The notes: a model not told the origin generated them from the sequence alone. Positions 36,335-45,856 are shown, numbered from the stretch's first letter. The stretch is 64,000 bases of DNA from Neorhizobium sp. NCHU2750 (GCF_003597675.1 NZ_CP030829.1:186001-250000); one strand, 5' to 3'. Numbers and translations: made by a program.

Positions 36335-37716
36335 ACGGGTTTTCGACCTCTCTTTCCGGCACGTTGAGCAACCGTTTCGGCGACCGTTTTTCCACCTCCC
36401 AGGCCCTTCGCGAGCAACATGGCCGCGGTGAATCCCATCACACGCCGGCGATCCCGGATGCGGTCGTCTTTGCCGAAACGACGGAGGAAGTGTCCGAGAT
36501 CGTGCGCCTTTGCGCGGCTGAAGGTGTGCCGGTCATCGCCTTCGGTGCCGGCACCTCGCTGGAAGGCCACCTGACGGCGGTGCGCGGCGGTGTGTCCATC
36601 GATCTGTCGCGCATGGCGCAGGTCACTCGCGTCAGCCCCGAGGATCTCGACTGCACGGTCGAGGCTGGCGTGACGCGCGAACAGCTCAACACCCATCTGC
36701 GCGACATGGGCCTGTTCTTCCCGATCGATCCAGGCGCCAATGCATCGATCGGCGGAATGGCCTCCACCCGCGCGTCAGGCACCAATGCCGTGCGTTACGG
36801 CACGATGCGCGAGAACGTGCTGGGGCTGACGGTCGTGTTGCCGAACGGTCAGATCATCCATACCGGTGGTCGGGCACGCAAGTCGTCGGCAGGCTACGAC
36901 CTGACCCGGCTTTTCGTCGGCGCCGAGGGCACGCTCGGGATCATCACCGAAGTCACGCTGCGTCTCTACGGAATTCCGGAAACGGTTTCCGCTGCACTCT
37001 GCTCGTTCGAAAGCGTCGAACAGGCTGTGGCCGCAGCCATTCAGGTGGTTCAACTCGGCATTCCTGTCGCCCGCATGGAACTGATGGACCGCGGCCTGAT
37101 CAAGGCGGTCAACGCCTATTCCGGCCTGTCGCTGAAGATCGAGGATACGCTTGCCTTTGAGTTCCACGGATCTCCCGCCGGCGTACAGGAACAGGTCGAG
37201 ATGGTGGCCGCAATCGTGGAAGAAAACGGCGGCCGGGATTTCGAATGGGCCAACGCTCCGGAGGAACGCAACCGCCTTTGGAAGGCCCGGCACAGCGCAT
37301 TCTACGCCGTCGTGTCCCAGCGCGAGAATGCCAAGGGCTGGTCCTCCGATGTCTGCGTACCCGTTTCAGAACTGAGCGGCTGCATCTTGAAGACACGCGA
37401 ACTTCTTAAGGGGTGCAGCGTGCCGGCGGCCATTCTCGGCCATGTCGGCGATGGCAACTATCACGTCGTCTTTGCCGTCGATCCGTCGAATCAGGCGGAA
37501 CTCGATGAGGTCGCCGCGATCAACAAGAAGATGGTCCAGTATGCGATCTCCGTCGGCGGCACCTCGACCGGCGAACACGGCGTCGGTACGGGCAAGATCG
37601 CCTATCTGCGCCAGGAACATGGAGACGCCGTGGACCTGATGATCGTGATCAAGAACGCTATCGACCCGAACGGCATCATGAATCCCGGAAAGGTCTTGCC
37701 CAATCCGGCTTCATGA
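36331..37716 (+). CDS. FAD-linked D-2-hydroxyacid dehydrogenase (D-lactate dehydrogenase / GlcD family)
   Basis: 461-residue flavoenzyme. The N-terminal FAD (PCMH-type) domain has VIAFGAGTSLEGHL and IGGMASTRASGTNAVRYG; the C-terminal FAD-oxidase domain has LGHVGDGNYHVVF and the metal/substrate motif GEHGVGTGK. It oxidises a D-2-hydroxyacid to the 2-oxoacid and passes electrons to a quinone or cytochrome. Coupling to the mercaptopyruvate-type sulfurtransferase suggests a sulfur-containing hydroxyacid such as mercaptolactate as substrate. That is inference; D-lactate remains possible. Confidence 0.9.
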   Translation: MNGFSTSLSGTLSNRFGDRFSTSQALREQHGRGESHHTPAIPDAVVFAETTEEVSEIVRLCAAEGVPVIAFGAGTSLEGHLTAVRGGVSIDLSRMAQVTRVSPEDLDCTVEAGVTREQLNTHLRDMGLFFPIDPGANASIGGMASTRASGTNAVRYGTMRENVLGLTVVLPNGQIIHTGGRARKSSAGYDLTRLFVGAEGTLGIITEVTLRLYGIPETVSAALCSFESVEQAVAAAIQVVQLGIPVARMELMDRGLIKAVNAYSGLSLKIEDTLAFEFHGSPAGVQEQVEMVAAIVEENGGRDFEWANAPEERNRLWKARHSAFYAVVSQRENAKGWSSDVCVPVSELSGCILKTRELLKGCSVPAAILGHVGDGNYHVVFAVDPSNQAELDEVAAINKKMVQYAISVGGTSTGEHGVGTGKIAYLRQEHGDAVDLMIVIKNAIDPNGIMNPGKVLPNPAS

Positions 37717-37755
37717 AGCCTTATAGCGAACAGTTGAATCGCCGGGGAATGCTGC

Positions 37756-40053
37756 ATGAATTCGTTTAAGCCTCACAGCTCTCACTGGGGTGCTTTTTCG
37801 GGCCGCCTTGAAGGTGGCAAACTTGAAGTCATGCCACATCCCGGCGATCCGCATCCTTCACCCCTGCTTGGAAATATTCCTGCGATCGCCGACAGTCCGG
37901 CACGCATCCGGCGTCCGGCGGTCCGCCGAGGCTGGCTTGAACGTTCGCCCGGTCACGCGCTGCAGCGCGGCTTCGATGACTATGTGGAAGTCAGCTGGGA
38001 AGAGGCTACACGGCTGGTGGCAAACGAGCTGCAGCGCGTCTACGCAGATTTCGGCCCGACGGCGGTTTTCGGCGGTTCCTATGGATGGTCGAGCGCCGGG
38101 CGCTTCCATCATGCCCAGAGCCAGATCCACCGGTTCCTGAATGTGCTGGGCGGTTATGTACGGTCGGTCAACACCTACAGCTCCGGTGCTGCTTCGGTCA
38201 TCATCCCCCATGTGCTCGGCCCTTACGATACGTTCGACCGCAAGAGCGTCACCTGGGATGCGATCGAGCGGAGTACTGAACTGGTCGTCGCCTTCGGCGG
38301 GATGGCAATCAAGAATGCCGATGTCCACGGCGGCGGTATCAGCAAGCATGTCGTTCTGCCGAAACTGTCCGGTGCCAAGGCACGGGGCGCACGTTTTGTT
38401 TCGGTGAGCCCGTTGAAGGACGATTTTCCGGCCTCCCTCGAAGCCGAATGGTTGCCCATCACGCCCGGCACCGACGTGGCGCTGATGCTCGGCCTTGCTC
38501 ATGTCCTCGTCAGCGAAGATCTGCACGATCGTGAGTTTCTCGAGCGCTATACGGTCGGCTACGACCGTTTCGAGGATTATCTCCTCGGTCGGGCCGATGG
38601 CCACTCCAAAACCGCGGAATGGGCAGCGGCGATCTGCGGCATTGATGTCGATACCATTCGCGACCTCGCCCGCGCCATGGCCAAGGCACGCACGCTCGTT
38701 ACCGTCAGCCATTCGCTGCAACGCGCCGACTTTGGCGAACAGCCGGTGTGGATGGGGATTGTTCTTGCCGCGATGCTCGGCCAGATCGGCCTTGATGGCG
38801 GCGGCTATTCCTATTCGCTCGGAGCACTGGGCAATATCGGCAAGAATCTGCTTGCCGTTCCGCTGCCGACGCTCAACCAGTTCAAAAACCCGGTTTCTAA
38901 CTTCATTCCAGTCGCGCGCATCGCCGACATGTTGCTCAATCCGGGAGCTGCGTTCCAATATAACGGCGAGAACCTGTACTATCCCGATATTCGCCTCGTC
39001 TATTGGGGCGGCGGCAATCCGTTTCATCATCACCAGGACCTCAACAGGCTGCGGACGGCCTTCAGGCAGCCGGAGACGATCATCGTCCACGAAACCGCCT
39101 GGACATCGACAGCCCGCCACGCCGATATCGTGCTGCCCGCGACGACGACAATCGAACGCGACGATATCGGTGCGGCTGACCGCGATGATCTCGTGATCGC
39201 GATGAAGAAGCTGATCGAGCCTGTTGGAGAGGCGAAGGACGATTACGATATCTTTGCCGAGATCGCCGCCCATCTCGGCAAGTTCGAAGCTTTCACCGAA
39301 AACCGAACCAGTGGCGAATGGCTGGCATTCCTGTTCGAGACGACGCGCAAGGCGCTGGCCGAGGGCGGGCATGATGCGCCGGATTTCAACGATTTCTGGC
39401 AGCGGGGGGAATTGCGCCTGCCGCTCAGGCCGGACGAAGGCGGGCCGGCACGCGCATTTCGTCAGGATCCGGCCGTATCGACGCTGCCGACGCCATCCGG
39501 CAAGATCGAGATCTTTTCCGAGACGATCGCTGCCTTCGATTACGACGACTGCGGCGGCCATCCGCAGTGGTATCCGCCACGCGCCGAAGCCGCGCCTGAC
39601 AGCAACGCCTACCCTCTGCATCTCGTTTGTAACCAGCCTCATCAGCGGCTTCACAGCCAGCTCGACTACGGCGATTTCAGCAGATCGACGAAGATCAAGG
39701 ATCGCGAACCGGTCCGTATCAACCCGGCAGACGCGCACGCCCGCGGCATTTGCGATGGCGAGATCGTCCGCCTGTTCAACAGTCGCGGCAGCTGCCTTGC
39801 CGCAGCAGTGCTGAGCCACGATGTCCGGCAGGGCGTAATGCAGCTTTCCACCGGCGCATGGTTCGAGCCACAGGATCCCGTGGCGGAGACGGCCATGTGC
39901 ATTCACGGCAACCCCAACATCCTTACCCGCGATCTGGGCACATCCAAGCTGGCGCAGGGCTGCACCGGCCAGATCACCAGAGTCGAGGTCGAGCGATTTG
40001 AAGGCGAACTTCCGCCGGTACGGATCTTCGAACAGATGACCTTCCGGCAATAG
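37756..40053 (+). CDS. Molybdopterin-dependent S/N-oxide reductase, BisC-like
   Basis: 765-residue bis-MGD molybdoenzyme of the DMSO reductase family. The Mo-ligand Ser lies in GGSYGWSSAGRFHHAQS (near residue 112). There is no N-terminal 4Fe-4S Cys cluster and no Tat signal, which matches cytoplasmic biotin/methionine sulfoxide reductase BisC rather than periplasmic TorA/DorA. The C-terminal cofactor domain contains CNQPHQRLHSQLDYG. ATG at 37756, 39 bases after the preceding gene. It probably reduces a sulfoxide in this sulfur-linked operon. Confidence 0.9.
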   Translation: MNSFKPHSSHWGAFSGRLEGGKLEVMPHPGDPHPSPLLGNIPAIADSPARIRRPAVRRGWLERSPGHALQRGFDDYVEVSWEEATRLVANELQRVYADFGPTAVFGGSYGWSSAGRFHHAQSQIHRFLNVLGGYVRSVNTYSSGAASVIIPHVLGPYDTFDRKSVTWDAIERSTELVVAFGGMAIKNADVHGGGISKHVVLPKLSGAKARGARFVSVSPLKDDFPASLEAEWLPITPGTDVALMLGLAHVLVSEDLHDREFLERYTVGYDRFEDYLLGRADGHSKTAEWAAAICGIDVDTIRDLARAMAKARTLVTVSHSLQRADFGEQPVWMGIVLAAMLGQIGLDGGGYSYSLGALGNIGKNLLAVPLPTLNQFKNPVSNFIPVARIADMLLNPGAAFQYNGENLYYPDIRLVYWGGGNPFHHHQDLNRLRTAFRQPETIIVHETAWTSTARHADIVLPATTTIERDDIGAADRDDLVIAMKKLIEPVGEAKDDYDIFAEIAAHLGKFEAFTENRTSGEWLAFLFETTRKALAEGGHDAPDFNDFWQRGELRLPLRPDEGGPARAFRQDPAVSTLPTPSGKIEIFSETIAAFDYDDCGGHPQWYPPRAEAAPDSNAYPLHLVCNQPHQRLHSQLDYGDFSRSTKIKDREPVRINPADAHARGICDGEIVRLFNSRGSCLAAAVLSHDVRQGVMQLSTGAWFEPQDPVAETAMCIHGNPNILTRDLGTSKLAQGCTGQITRVEVERFEGELPPVRIFEQMTFRQ

Positions 40054-40119
40054 GCCGCACCGGGAGAAGGGCTCGGCGGAAAGCGAGTGCTACCGCCCGC
40101 CGTGGATCGCAGTAAAATA

Positions 40120-40144
40120 ATCCATAAATTCTATAGAAAAAGAA
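40120..40144 (+). promoter_or_regulatory. Candidate sulfur-regulon box upstream of the ABC transporter operon
   Basis: ATCCA-N9-TAGAA overlapping the palindrome TTCTATAGAA (40129-40138), then ATAGAAAAAGAA, a 12-mer repeated exactly at 45845. About 30 bases further on lies CTAGGCT, the likely -10 region. The left half-site is degenerate compared with the other copies. Confidence 0.45.
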
Positions 40145-40220
40145 CACTCGATCTTTCTCCGACGCGCTCAGCTGCTAGGCTGGTCGCCGTGATATTTATC
40201 AAGAAAGGGAGGGTCGCGTC

Positions 40221-40322
40221 ATGACCGGAAAGTGTAGCGGAAAGCGCTCTGGCAAGCGCGCGCCTCAACGCATGCCGTTAATCGGCCGCTGTATGCGGCG
40301 CCTGCCCAAGCGAACCGCCTAA
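40221..40322 (+). CDS. Possible 33-residue Cys-containing leader peptide
   Basis: A short frame beginning ATG at 40221 after AAAGGGAGGGTCGCGTC, an excellent ribosome site, and ending TAA at 40322. The product, starting MTGKCSGKRSGKRAPQR, is very basic, with two Cys residues and twelve Lys/Arg. It lies between the box and promoter at 40120-40180 and the ABC binding-protein gene at 40492. It could be a regulatory leader sensing Cys or Arg charging. No family is recognised. Confidence 0.45.
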   Translation: MTGKCSGKRSGKRAPQRMPLIGRCMRRLPKRTA

Positions 40323-40491
40323 GCCAACAAAACCTCGATTATCGGACAATCGCTTCGACCGCACGGCGGACCGCTGCGGACGACGAGGCCCTGTGCGCGC
40401 AATTCCCGGAGATCCCCGTTGGACCAAGCCGGAAAGCGACGGCTGAAAATCGGGTTTCAGGCACAACAATCCCATTTTTTCAGGAAAAATC

Positions 40492-42147
40492 ATGACCGAA
40501 CGCTCCTCCCTATTTTCCCTCTCCCGTCGCCGCCTGCTCATCACCACATCCGTGGCTGCAGCAGCGGGCGCCATTGCGACGGCAACCGGATTCAATCCTG
40601 CCCTCGCAGCCGACACGCCGCGAGACGGTGGCGATATTACCTTTCTGATCGACTCGCTCGGCGATACATGGATCCCGAACAACAGCGCGATCTCAAGCTT
40701 CCAGGGGCATATCTGGGGCCACGTCACCGACAAGCTGCTCTATGTCGATGCCGACGGCAAGGTCAGCCCATGGCTGGCGGAACGCTGGGAGCAGAATGAC
40801 CAGGCCACCGAATTCACCCTCTACCTGAAGAACGGCGTGACCTTCTCCGACGGTTCCCCCCTCGATGCCTCAGCCGTCGTTGCCAATCTCGACATCTGGT
40901 ATGCCGGCCGCAAGAACGAGGGTATCAACCCCATCGGCCTTTTCCCCAAGACCTATGATCATGCAGAAGCGATCGACGCTTCGACGGTGAAGGTTCACTT
41001 CAAGAAGCCGACACTCGGTTTCATCCCGACGCTCGGCTATCACGGCTCGATCCTGATCTCGCCGAAAAGCATCGCCCAGCCCGCTTCGCAGCAGGCAGAC
41101 CTCAGCAAGACCTCCGGCAGCGGGCCTTATGTCGTCGACAGCTGGAAGGAAGGCGACTTCGTCAAGCTGGTGAAACGCAAGGATTATAAGTGGGGCCCGG
41201 CCGCCGTCGGCCATACCGGCCCCGCTTTCCTCGATTCCATCACCTACAAGCTGGTTTCAGAGCCCTCGCTGCGCGTGGCGTCAGTCCAGTCAAATCAGGC
41301 GGACATTGCCTACAACGCCTCACCCCAGGAGCTGAAATCGCTGAAGGATGAGGGCTTTACGATCGCGACACCGCGCTATCTCGGTTTCGTCAACGGCTGG
41401 GCGGTGAATACCAAGCTTGCCCCCTATGACGACGTGAAGGTTCGCCAGGCCCTGCAGGCCGGCATCAATCGCCAGGAAATCATCGATACGGTCTACACAC
41501 CGGACTGGAAACTCGCGACGTCTTTCATCCAGAGCAACGTCCCCGGCGCCACCGACCAGAGCGGCCTTCTGGCCTACGACCCGCAAAAGGCGGAAAAGCT
41601 GCTCGACGAAGCGGGCTGGGCAAAGGGTGCGGATGGCATCCGCACCAAGGATGGCAAGCAGCTGTCTCTCACCATTCACTCCAATCCCTATCTGGCGACC
41701 TCCAAGTCTGTCGACGAACTCATTGCCCAGCAACTCGGCAAGATCGGCTGGAAGGTCACCATTCGGGCCTATGACGTCGTGACCTTCGGCGAAAAGGTCA
41801 GGTTCGGCGGCGCGGCCGTTCCGGCTTACGAAGTGACCCGCAGTTTCATCGACGCGGGAACCGTCGCGAGCATTCTCACCAATGCCAACAATGGCGAGAA
41901 CTGGTTTGCCCTTGACGATCGCGATGCGACCCTGAACGGCCTGCGTGACCGGATTGCCGGCGCGGCGTCCTTCGATGAGCGAAACCCGCTTCTGGACGAG
42001 TTGCAGCATTACGTTCTCGAGCAGGGCTATTTCATCCCCCGCACCCAGATCGTCCAGCGCATCTATGTGCAATCACCGACGCTCAGGGGCGAAGTCTACA
42101 ACGGCGTTGCCTACGCAAGCTATTACACGGCCCACATCGTCGATTGA
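40492..42147 (+). CDS. ABC transporter substrate-binding protein, peptide/nickel family (SBP family 5)
   Basis: 551-residue periplasmic binding protein. The N terminus has a Tat motif (SLSRRRLLITTSVA) and cleavage near ALAAD. The body has the family pattern LAERWEQNDQATEFTLYLKNGVTFSDGSPL and APYDDVKVRQALQAGINRQ. It is first in a complete uptake operon leading to flavin monooxygenase genes, so the ligand is more likely an organosulfur compound than a peptide (inference from context). Confidence 0.92.
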   Translation: MTERSSLFSLSRRRLLITTSVAAAAGAIATATGFNPALAADTPRDGGDITFLIDSLGDTWIPNNSAISSFQGHIWGHVTDKLLYVDADGKVSPWLAERWEQNDQATEFTLYLKNGVTFSDGSPLDASAVVANLDIWYAGRKNEGINPIGLFPKTYDHAEAIDASTVKVHFKKPTLGFIPTLGYHGSILISPKSIAQPASQQADLSKTSGSGPYVVDSWKEGDFVKLVKRKDYKWGPAAVGHTGPAFLDSITYKLVSEPSLRVASVQSNQADIAYNASPQELKSLKDEGFTIATPRYLGFVNGWAVNTKLAPYDDVKVRQALQAGINRQEIIDTVYTPDWKLATSFIQSNVPGATDQSGLLAYDPQKAEKLLDEAGWAKGADGIRTKDGKQLSLTIHSNPYLATSKSVDELIAQQLGKIGWKVTIRAYDVVTFGEKVRFGGAAVPAYEVTRSFIDAGTVASILTNANNGENWFALDDRDATLNGLRDRIAGAASFDERNPLLDELQHYVLEQGYFIPRTQIVQRIYVQSPTLRGEVYNGVAYASYYTAHIVD

Positions 42148-42185
42148 GACCCATCGCAACCGTTCAACGTGAGAGGGGTATCGGC

Positions 42186-43196
42186 GTGAACAATGCCTAC
42201 CTGACCTATGCCGCCAAGCGGCTCGGCCAAGCGGTCGTCGTGATACTGCTGGCCTATGTCTTCACCTTCGTGGTCGTCAGCATTCTGCCCGGCGACCCGA
42301 TAACCAGCGTTCTGCGCAATCCGCAGAACGGCTTTTCCGAGCAAGAGATCGCCGAAATCATTGCCGCCCAGGGGCTGGACAAGCCGATCGTGGTGCAATT
42401 GTGGAATGCGCTGTCCGGATTTCTGACCGGTGATCTCGGAATCTCGATGCGCTCAGGCCGACCGGTGGTGACCCTGATTGCCGAGGTCCTGCCCTCGACA
42501 CTCATCCTCGCCTCGGCGGGCCTTGCCGTTGCCCTCGTGCTCGCCATGGTCGTCGCCTATGGCACGCGCTTCGTGCCGAAGCGTTACGGCCAGGGATTGC
42601 TGCGCGGCTTCCCGTCCCTGTTCCTCTCCGTACCGAATTTTGTCATCGGCCTCGTTCTGATCCATGTCTTCGGTTTCCAGATCGGCCTGTTTCGCGTCAT
42701 CAATCCGGACAGTTTCTGGGCGACGTTATTCGCAGCGATTGCGCTCGGCATTCCCGTATCGGCCCAGATTGCCGAGGTTCTGATCGCCAATCTCGATCGC
42801 GAGGCGGAACAGGAATATGCCGCGGTTGCCCGTAGCCGCGGTATCGGTCCGGCAAGGCTCTTTGCAACGCATCTATTGAAGCCGGCATCGCTGCCCGTCG
42901 TCACAGTGGTGGCACTTACCATTGGCGAGCTTCTCGGCGGCTCGCTGATCACCGAAACCGTTTTCGGACGAACGGGCGTCGGCAGTCTCGTGCAGCGCTC
43001 GGTCAGCACACAGGACCTGCCTGTGCTGCAGGCCGTGGTCTCGCTGGGCGCCGTGGTCTTCGTACTCGTCAACCTGATCGCCGATCTTCTCTATCCGCTG
43101 CTTGACCCACGCGTGAAACTCCTCGGTGGATCGAAACGGCGACCGACCACGACCGACGAGGCTTCAATCGGCACGACCAAGGTGGCCACTCCATGA
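42186..43196 (+). CDS. ABC transporter permease, DppB-like
   Basis: 336-residue inner-membrane protein with about six helices. The N terminus AKRLGQAVVVILLAYVFTF and the EAA-type loop (EYAAVARSRGIGPARLFATH) are typical of DppB/OppB. The GTG start at 42186 is chosen because GAGAGGGGTATCGGC precedes it; the longer frame from 42144 overlaps the binding-protein stop. Overlaps the next permease by four bases. Confidence 0.92.
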   Translation: MNNAYLTYAAKRLGQAVVVILLAYVFTFVVVSILPGDPITSVLRNPQNGFSEQEIAEIIAAQGLDKPIVVQLWNALSGFLTGDLGISMRSGRPVVTLIAEVLPSTLILASAGLAVALVLAMVVAYGTRFVPKRYGQGLLRGFPSLFLSVPNFVIGLVLIHVFGFQIGLFRVINPDSFWATLFAAIALGIPVSAQIAEVLIANLDREAEQEYAAVARSRGIGPARLFATHLLKPASLPVVTVVALTIGELLGGSLITETVFGRTGVGSLVQRSVSTQDLPVLQAVVSLGAVVFVLVNLIADLLYPLLDPRVKLLGGSKRRPTTTDEASIGTTKVATP

Positions 43197-44041
43197 GTAT
43201 GACTTCCAGCCCTGAACTTTCCACGACAAGGCAAGGCCGCTGGCTGTCGGCGCTTCGCATGCCGCCGACCGTTGCGCTCTCCTTTCTGGTCGTGATAGCG
43301 ATCATCGGATGGTCTCTGGCACCCGGGCTGTTCACCGGCCATAGCCCCGTCGTCGGGGTCACGGCTGAGAAGCTGCATGGCCCAAGCCTCGATCACTGGT
43401 TTGGTACCGATCATCTCGGGCGCGACGTCTATGCCCGTGTCGTCTACGGCACTGCCTCCTCAGTCTCCAGCGCGCTCGTCGCCGTCGTCATCGGCGTCGT
43501 TGTCGGCGGCCTGATCGGCCTGCTGGCCGGTTTCTTCGGTGGCTGGGTGGATGTCGTTCTCGCCCGTCTCGTCGATGTCCTGCTCTCGATACCGAAATTC
43601 CTGCTCGCCGTGATCGTCGTCACCGCCATCGGCTTCGAGACCATCAATGCAGCAATTGCGACAGGCGTCTCCGCGGTAGCGATCTTTGCCCGCGTCACCC
43701 GTGCGGAAGTCATCAAGACACGGCAGGCAACCTTCGTCGAAGCGTCCTTTCTGCTCGGCGGTTCGCGCGCCTTCATCCTCTGGCGCCATATCCTGCCGAA
43801 TGCGTCGCGTTCGGTGTTGCCGCTCGCCGTCCTGCAATTCGGCGATTCGATCCTGGTGATCGCCAGCCTCGCCTTTCTCGGCTACGGCGACCCGCCGCCC
43901 GCCTCCGACTGGGGCCTGCTGATCTCGATCGGCAAGGACTACCTCAAATGGCCCTGGCTCGTTTACGCCCCCGCCTTCATCACCATCCTCACCGTACTCT
44001 CCGTGAACAGGATCAGCCGATGGCTTCGCAAGACAGACTGA
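43193..44041 (+). CDS. ABC transporter permease, DppC-like
   Basis: 282-residue membrane protein. Signatures are HWFGTDHLGRDVYARVVYG at the start of the permease domain and the EAA loop FVEASFLLGGSRAFILWRH. It pairs with the DppB-like protein. The ATG overlaps the previous stop and the 3' end overlaps the ATPase gene by 22 bases, so the whole cassette is translationally coupled. Confidence 0.93.
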   Translation: MSMTSSPELSTTRQGRWLSALRMPPTVALSFLVVIAIIGWSLAPGLFTGHSPVVGVTAEKLHGPSLDHWFGTDHLGRDVYARVVYGTASSVSSALVAVVIGVVVGGLIGLLAGFFGGWVDVVLARLVDVLLSIPKFLLAVIVVTAIGFETINAAIATGVSAVAIFARVTRAEVIKTRQATFVEASFLLGGSRAFILWRHILPNASRSVLPLAVLQFGDSILVIASLAFLGYGDPPPASDWGLLISIGKDYLKWPWLVYAPAFITILTVLSVNRISRWLRKTD

Positions 44042-45744
44042 CCACAGCACTCATTCATGCCATTACCGTGCCCCCGGCCCAACAAACGGCTCCGGCTCTG
44101 CTAAGCGTGGAAAACCTGTCGGTTTCCTACGGCAAAAGAGCGGTTGTCCATAACGTCGGCTTCGAACTGGAACGTGGCAAGAGCCTTGCGCTGATCGGCG
44201 AATCCGGTTCCGGCAAGTCGACCATCGCCCGCGCCGTGTTACGCCTGTTGCCAAATGGCGCCTCGGCTACAGGCACCGTCAGGCTCGATAAGCAAGATCT
44301 GCTGGCGCTTCCCGAGCGCCGGTTCCGACCCTTGCGGGGGCGACAGATCGGGTTCGTGCCACAGGATCCGGGCAATGCGCTGAATCCGGTGCGCACGATC
44401 GGCGCGCAGGCCATGGAAGCCGCGGCCCTGACGGATGAAACGGATGCGGCCGTTCGCAAGGCCGTCGTTCTGGAAACCTTCGCGCAGGTCGGGCTCGACA
44501 ACCCGCAACGGGTCTACGATTCCTATCCGCATCAACTCTCCGGCGGCATGCTGCAGCGGGTGTTGATCGGCCTCGCAGTCCTGCCTCGCCCCGCCCTGCT
44601 GGTTGCCGACGAGCCGACATCTGCCCTCGATATGACGATCCAGAAACGGATACTCGACCTGCTCTCCCGCCTGCAGCACGATCTGGATATCAGCCTTCTC
44701 CTGATTACCCATGACCTTGCGATTGCTGCCGAACGCACGGACAGGCTGGTCGTGCTGAAGAACGGCACGATACAGGAAGCCGGCAGGACAGCAGCCGTCT
44801 TCTCCTCACCGACATCTGCCTATGCGCGCAAGCTGCATGCGGACGTTCCGGCTCTCAACCCGGATCGTTATGCAGCGCTGCGTGATCCGCTACTTCGCTT
44901 GCGGAACATAGATGATGCGCCCAAGATTGAGGTCAATTCGGTCACCAAGACATTTTCAGTAGACGGTAAGGTTCTGACCGCTGTCGATGATGTGTCCTTC
45001 TCGGTCGCGGCCGGCACGACCCATGCTCTGGTTGGCGAATCCGGTTCAGGCAAGACGACGACCATCCGTCTCCTGCTTGGATTGGACGAACCGGACAGCG
45101 GTGAAATCTCGGTAGCCGGCGAGCTCCTGAGAGGACGATCGCAAGCTTCCCTCCGATCGGTCTGGCGGCATCTCCAGCTCGTCTATCAGAACCCGTTCAC
45201 ATCCCTCGATCCCACCTGGACCGTCGGGAAACTGGTCCGCGAACCTCTCGACCGGTTCAGGATCGGCACGCGCGACGAGCGCGATCGGCAGGTTCGCGAG
45301 GCGCTCGCCAATGTCGGGCTGGCAGAACATCTGCTGGATCGCAAACCTGGCGCCCTCTCTGGTGGCCAGCGCCAGCGGGTGGCGATTGCCCGCTCATTGG
45401 TTCTCAAGCCCGATGTGATCGTCCTCGATGAGCCGACATCCGCCCTCGATGTCAGCGTCCAGGCCGATATTGTTGAGGTCCTGCTTTCCCTGCAGGCGCG
45501 CCTTGGACTGACCTATATCTTCGTCTCGCACGATCTCGCATTGGTTCGCCAGCTGGCACACACGGTCTCGGTCATGCGGCGCGGCAGCATCGTTGAGCAT
45601 GGCGCGGTCAGGGACATTTTCGACAATCCGCAGCATGCCTATACGGCATCATTGCTGGAATCGGTTCCGGCGGGTCTGGTCGATCCGGTTCGTGTGCCTC
45701 AACCTCCATCCCGGCTGCGCGTCAAACAGGAGCAGATCGCATGA
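44020..45744 (+). CDS. ABC transporter ATPase, fused DppD-DppF type
   Basis: 574 residues with two full ATPase domains, equal to DppD and DppF joined. Domain one has Walker A GESGSGKST (about 64-72) and LSGGMLQRVLIGLAV; domain two has GESGSGKTTT (about 338) and LSGGQRQRVAIARSL, with Walker B VLDEPTSALD. Both sites look active. The ATG at 44020 lies inside the permease gene; the longer frame from 43948 is rejected. Confidence 0.92.
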   Translation: MASQDRLTTALIHAITVPPAQQTAPALLSVENLSVSYGKRAVVHNVGFELERGKSLALIGESGSGKSTIARAVLRLLPNGASATGTVRLDKQDLLALPERRFRPLRGRQIGFVPQDPGNALNPVRTIGAQAMEAAALTDETDAAVRKAVVLETFAQVGLDNPQRVYDSYPHQLSGGMLQRVLIGLAVLPRPALLVADEPTSALDMTIQKRILDLLSRLQHDLDISLLLITHDLAIAAERTDRLVVLKNGTIQEAGRTAAVFSSPTSAYARKLHADVPALNPDRYAALRDPLLRLRNIDDAPKIEVNSVTKTFSVDGKVLTAVDDVSFSVAAGTTHALVGESGSGKTTTIRLLLGLDEPDSGEISVAGELLRGRSQASLRSVWRHLQLVYQNPFTSLDPTWTVGKLVREPLDRFRIGTRDERDRQVREALANVGLAEHLLDRKPGALSGGQRQRVAIARSLVLKPDVIVLDEPTSALDVSVQADIVEVLLSLQARLGLTYIFVSHDLALVRQLAHTVSVMRRGSIVEHGAVRDIFDNPQHAYTASLLESVPAGLVDPVRVPQPPSRLRVKQEQIA

Positions 45745-45831
45745 CGATCGCGACGATGACCAGCACATCTCGTCCACCTTGTAGTCCGGCGTAACCGCGT
45801 ATTGCGGTGTAAGGGCAAGGCAGAGAATATT

Positions 45832-45856
45832 TTCTACATAATCGATAGAAAAAGAA
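45832..45856 (+). promoter_or_regulatory. Candidate sulfur-regulon box upstream of the LLM monooxygenase
   Basis: TTCTA-N9-TAGAA (45832-45850), running into ATAGAAAAAGAA, identical to the copy upstream of the ABC operon. The layout fits a LysR-type (CysB/Cbl-like) box. Confidence 0.5.

Noticed and set aside
37858..40050. 730-residue minus-strand frame
   Set aside because: Exact antisense of the molybdenum oxidoreductase; no ribosome site or recognisable domain.
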